34,177 nt of DNA from Clostridia bacterium (GTDB taxonomy: Bacteria; Bacillota; Clostridia; Oscillospirales; CAG-272). The notes below the pieces were generated by a model. The model was not told the DNA's origin. It worked only from the letters and a program-made list of their open reading frames with translations, and searched no databases. This document shows positions 32,560-34,177 of this stretch, piece after piece. How positions within the stretch are numbered: position 1 is the first letter of the stretch; each line of letters starts with the position of its first letter. The translations under genes were made by a program, and so were the position numbers. The stretch lies in contig JAFSYU010000038.1 in the NCBI GenBank assembly GCA_017443595.1, forward strand, positions 1 through 34,177. Direction: 5' to 3'.

Positions 32560-34029
32560 TTATTTCTTTTTCTTTTTTATTATCACAACAACTGCTGTGC
32601 AAACCGCGACTGCCGCGGCTGCTGCAATTACAAACGGAATAACATTTGTTTTCTTTTCCGTTTTTACATCGTCGTCCGGCTTTAAGGTTATTTCTTCACT
32701 TGTTTGCTCGACCGCTGTTTCGCTTTCCGTTTCGGTTTCCGTTATCTCTTCTTTTTCTTTCCAGGCGTTGACCGTGTCCTGTTTGCCGTCTGAAACAAGT
32801 TTTTGATTCAACTCGGATAAATACGCAAGTTTTAATCCTGCCGGTCCCTCGTCCGTATAGTCCTGGAACTGCCACAGCGCCGCTATCTGGATACCCGAAT
32901 TCGATATAGCGTCCGTTACCTCTTTGAACTTGTCCATCATATCCGGCTCGTTTTCCATAGCGAGCATATCTCCGAATTCGCCGAAGAAACAGCCTTTGCC
33001 GAGGTTTTTAGCCGTTTCATAATAAGCTCTGAAATACTCTTCGCTTGAAATAGTTTTGCCGAAAACATTGTGAGTCAGAACGTATTGTTTGCTCCAGTCC
33101 GTCGCGGCGTTCTGGAAGTGAAAGCACACCGTATCTATCGGATCCGGCGTCATATACGCGTTCATATAATCAAACTGTTTTCTCGTGTTGCCGTTCCATT
33201 TCATATCCCAGAGATGGTCTTCTCCGGCTTTGGACGAGGATTTATGTATAACGTACGCAAACGGCCGCATTTCTCCATTGCCCGTCGTTATCATTCTGTA
33301 ATCATCGTATTCTCTTATGACTTTTGCTATTTCGGTATAGAACGTGCGAAGCTCCTCGGACGTGTAATAATCGTAGCCGTTTACGTTGTCAAGCGGCATG
33401 GAATCTATACCTTCCGGCCACAGAAACTGCTTTAATTCTTTATCGCACAGATCGGCGTCAAGGTTGTATTCGTTGCCTATCTCCCAGCCCCAGACGGCGG
33501 GGTGAGAAACGTATCTCTGCACTATCGCCCTCGTATACGCTTCCGCGTAATTGAGCGTATCGCTGCCTATGACACCCATATCGGAACGCTTACCGCCGAC
33601 GTGCGCCGCGATAACGGCGTCCCACCACATGAGAGAGACTATAACGCCTATATTGTTTTTACGGCATTCCTCAAGCACCTCGTCCATATAGGAAAACACT
33701 TTTTCCGGGTCGGAATCAAAGAAACCGTAATACGACGGATAATACGCACACAGCGGCATTCTTATAAACGGGATATTGTATGATGCAAGTCCGGCAAGCC
33801 CGTTTATAAAGTCTTTTTGACAGTTTTCTTTCTGCTCCGCATAACGTACAAAAGCGCCGAAATAATTTACTCCGAAGCCGTAAAACGGTTTGCCTTCAAG
33901 CGTTATAGTTCCGTCGCTTTCCACGTGAAATCCGTAATTGTAATTTTCCATTATTTCCTCTGCGAGCGCGCACGGCGCAAGTTCAAACAGCATTGCAGCG
34001 GCGCAAATAATCGAAATGATTTTTTTCAT
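32560..34029 (-). CDS. Secreted, membrane-anchored glycoside hydrolase, GH5-like
   Basis: This is a predicted extracellular beta-glycanase with a (beta/alpha)8 barrel. A Sec signal peptide (cleavage after ALA, ~23) precedes the catalytic domain (~35-415). GH5/clan A features are the general acid/base Glu187 in WEIGNEYN and the nucleophile Glu351 in CFFGEFG. FYGFGVNYFGAF and FIRMPLCAYYP are the first barrel strands, and CFHFQN lies before the nucleophile. A Thr/Glu-rich linker (~425-460), one TM and a KKKKK tail follow, like those of the two other anchored proteins. Substrate (mannan, cellulose, other beta-glycan) cannot be fixed. The leader at 34058-34175 is structured. Confidence 0.85.
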   Translation of the reverse strand: MKKIISIICAAAMLFELAPCALAEEIMENYNYGFHVESDGTITLEGKPFYGFGVNYFGAFVRYAEQKENCQKDFINGLAGLASYNIPFIRMPLCAYYPSYYGFFDSDPEKVFSYMDEVLEECRKNNIGVIVSLMWWDAVIAAHVGGKRSDMGVIGSDTLNYAEAYTRAIVQRYVSHPAVWGWEIGNEYNLDADLCDKELKQFLWPEGIDSMPLDNVNGYDYYTSEELRTFYTEIAKVIREYDDYRMITTGNGEMRPFAYVIHKSSSKAGEDHLWDMKWNGNTRKQFDYMNAYMTPDPIDTVCFHFQNAATDWSKQYVLTHNVFGKTISSEEYFRAYYETAKNLGKGCFFGEFGDMLAMENEPDMMDKFKEVTDAISNSGIQIAALWQFQDYTDEGPAGLKLAYLSELNQKLVSDGKQDTVNAWKEKEEITETETESETAVEQTSEEITLKPDDDVKTEKKTNVIPFVIAAAAAVAVCTAVVVIIKKKKK

Positions 34030-34057
34030 ATAAAGTCCTTAGGGTAACGAGAATTAT

Positions 34058-34175
34058 CCGAACCACGTTTTCGGACGGCATCTCGCCGCTCCTGCTTCGT
34101 TAAACCCCTTGCTGTTACGTATAGTAGCACCTGCGGGCTTTGCCTCGCAGGAACAACGATCTGTTCGTCCGAAAA
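34058..34175 (-). promoter_or_regulatory. Structured leader of the GH5-like gene (possible riboswitch or attenuator)
   Basis: Outer arms CGTCCGAAAA (34166-34175) and TTTTCGGACG (34068-34077) pair perfectly over ~100 bases, closing a domain that includes a strong hairpin CCTGCG-A-GGC-AAA-GCC-CGCAGG on the minus strand (34151-34130) and a small CGGC-GAGAT-GCCG stem (~34089-34077). The inner arm base run can instead pair with TTCGG further on (34058-34074), so two exclusive folds are possible. No U-tract follows, and I match it to no known riboswitch class. The strand is taken from the adjacent gene; the promoter lies beyond the window. Confidence 0.4.
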
Positions 34176-34177
34176 TC

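Noticed and set aside
32552..32806. Small secreted-looking frame on the plus strand within the GH5-like gene
   Set aside because: It is the antisense of the linker, TM and Lys tail; antisense of Thr/Glu repeats gives artificial Ser/Val-rich peptides. The same holds at 12299-12613 and 14155-14532.
34020..34177. Cyclic di-GMP-I riboswitch, tempting because of GGCAAAGCC and the signalling genes nearby
   Set aside because: The GGGCAAACC and GACGCAAAGCC elements of that class and its two-helix layout are not present; only a short AAAGCC-like loop matches.

Overview
The window looks like a chromosomal segment of a low-to-moderate G+C Gram-positive anaerobe, most likely an uncultured gut-type member of the Clostridia (Oscillospiraceae/Ruminococcaceae-like). 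The grounds are a DNA polymerase I without a recognisable proofreading motif, a YerB-type DUF3048 lipoprotein, several lipobox proteins, frequent TTG starts preceded by strong GGAGG sites, consensus TTGACA-17-TATAAT promoters, U-tract terminators and a CCA-encoding tRNA-Gln. The taxonomic call is inference; no rRNA is present.

Layout. (1) 1-229: 3' end of a GNAT acetyltransferase. (2) 356-8051, plus strand: a tight nine-gene run from a promoter at 356-385 to a hairpin at 8014-8051. It holds a TPR-GGDEF protein, a membrane GGDEF protein, a ZIP metal transporter, two GNATs, an unknown internally duplicated protein, a flavin reductase-like protein, a chimeric membrane/TIGR04076 protein and an SRAP (YedK/HMCES) protein. 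(3) 8068-15439, minus strand: an S37-like lipoprotein peptidase, a GT28-like plus GT2 glycosyltransferase operon, and two secreted proteins with C-terminal membrane anchors. (4) 15480-20613, minus: ygjV-rbsK-polA-lipoprotein operon. (5) 20649-25925, minus: a sensor-HD-GYP protein, DUF3737 and a PatB/MalY C-S lyase. (6) 25993-26306: a modular hairpin array abutting tRNA-Gln(CUG). (7) 26326-29099, minus: S1-domain protein, DUF3048 lipoprotein and a cytosolic CBM9-like protein. (8) 29131-32558, plus: tsaE-tsaB-rpiB-GH27-ruvX. (9) 32560-34029, minus: an anchored GH5-like glycosidase with a structured leader reaching the window edge.

How it fits together. Two GGDEF proteins that should make cyclic di-GMP and one HD-GYP protein that should break it down sit near glycosyltransferases and glycan-binding or glycan-cleaving surface proteins. 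This suggests, but does not prove, a link between cyclic di-GMP signalling and cell-surface glycans. Housekeeping genes (polA, tsaE/tsaB, ruvX, S1) are interleaved with sugar genes (rbsK, rpiB, GH27).

The points most worth a second look are: a fusion of a GGDEF-type membrane module to a TIGR04076 domain; an array of four RTGARATY-headed hairpins beside the tRNA; a zinc-ribbon-RuvX fusion; an HD-GYP output attached to an HTCS-like sensor; a shared TM-KKKK anchor on three surface proteins; and three probable regulatory RNA or operator structures (28994-29042, 29162-29190, 34058-34175). No CRISPR array, transposase, phage gene or clear defence system was seen.
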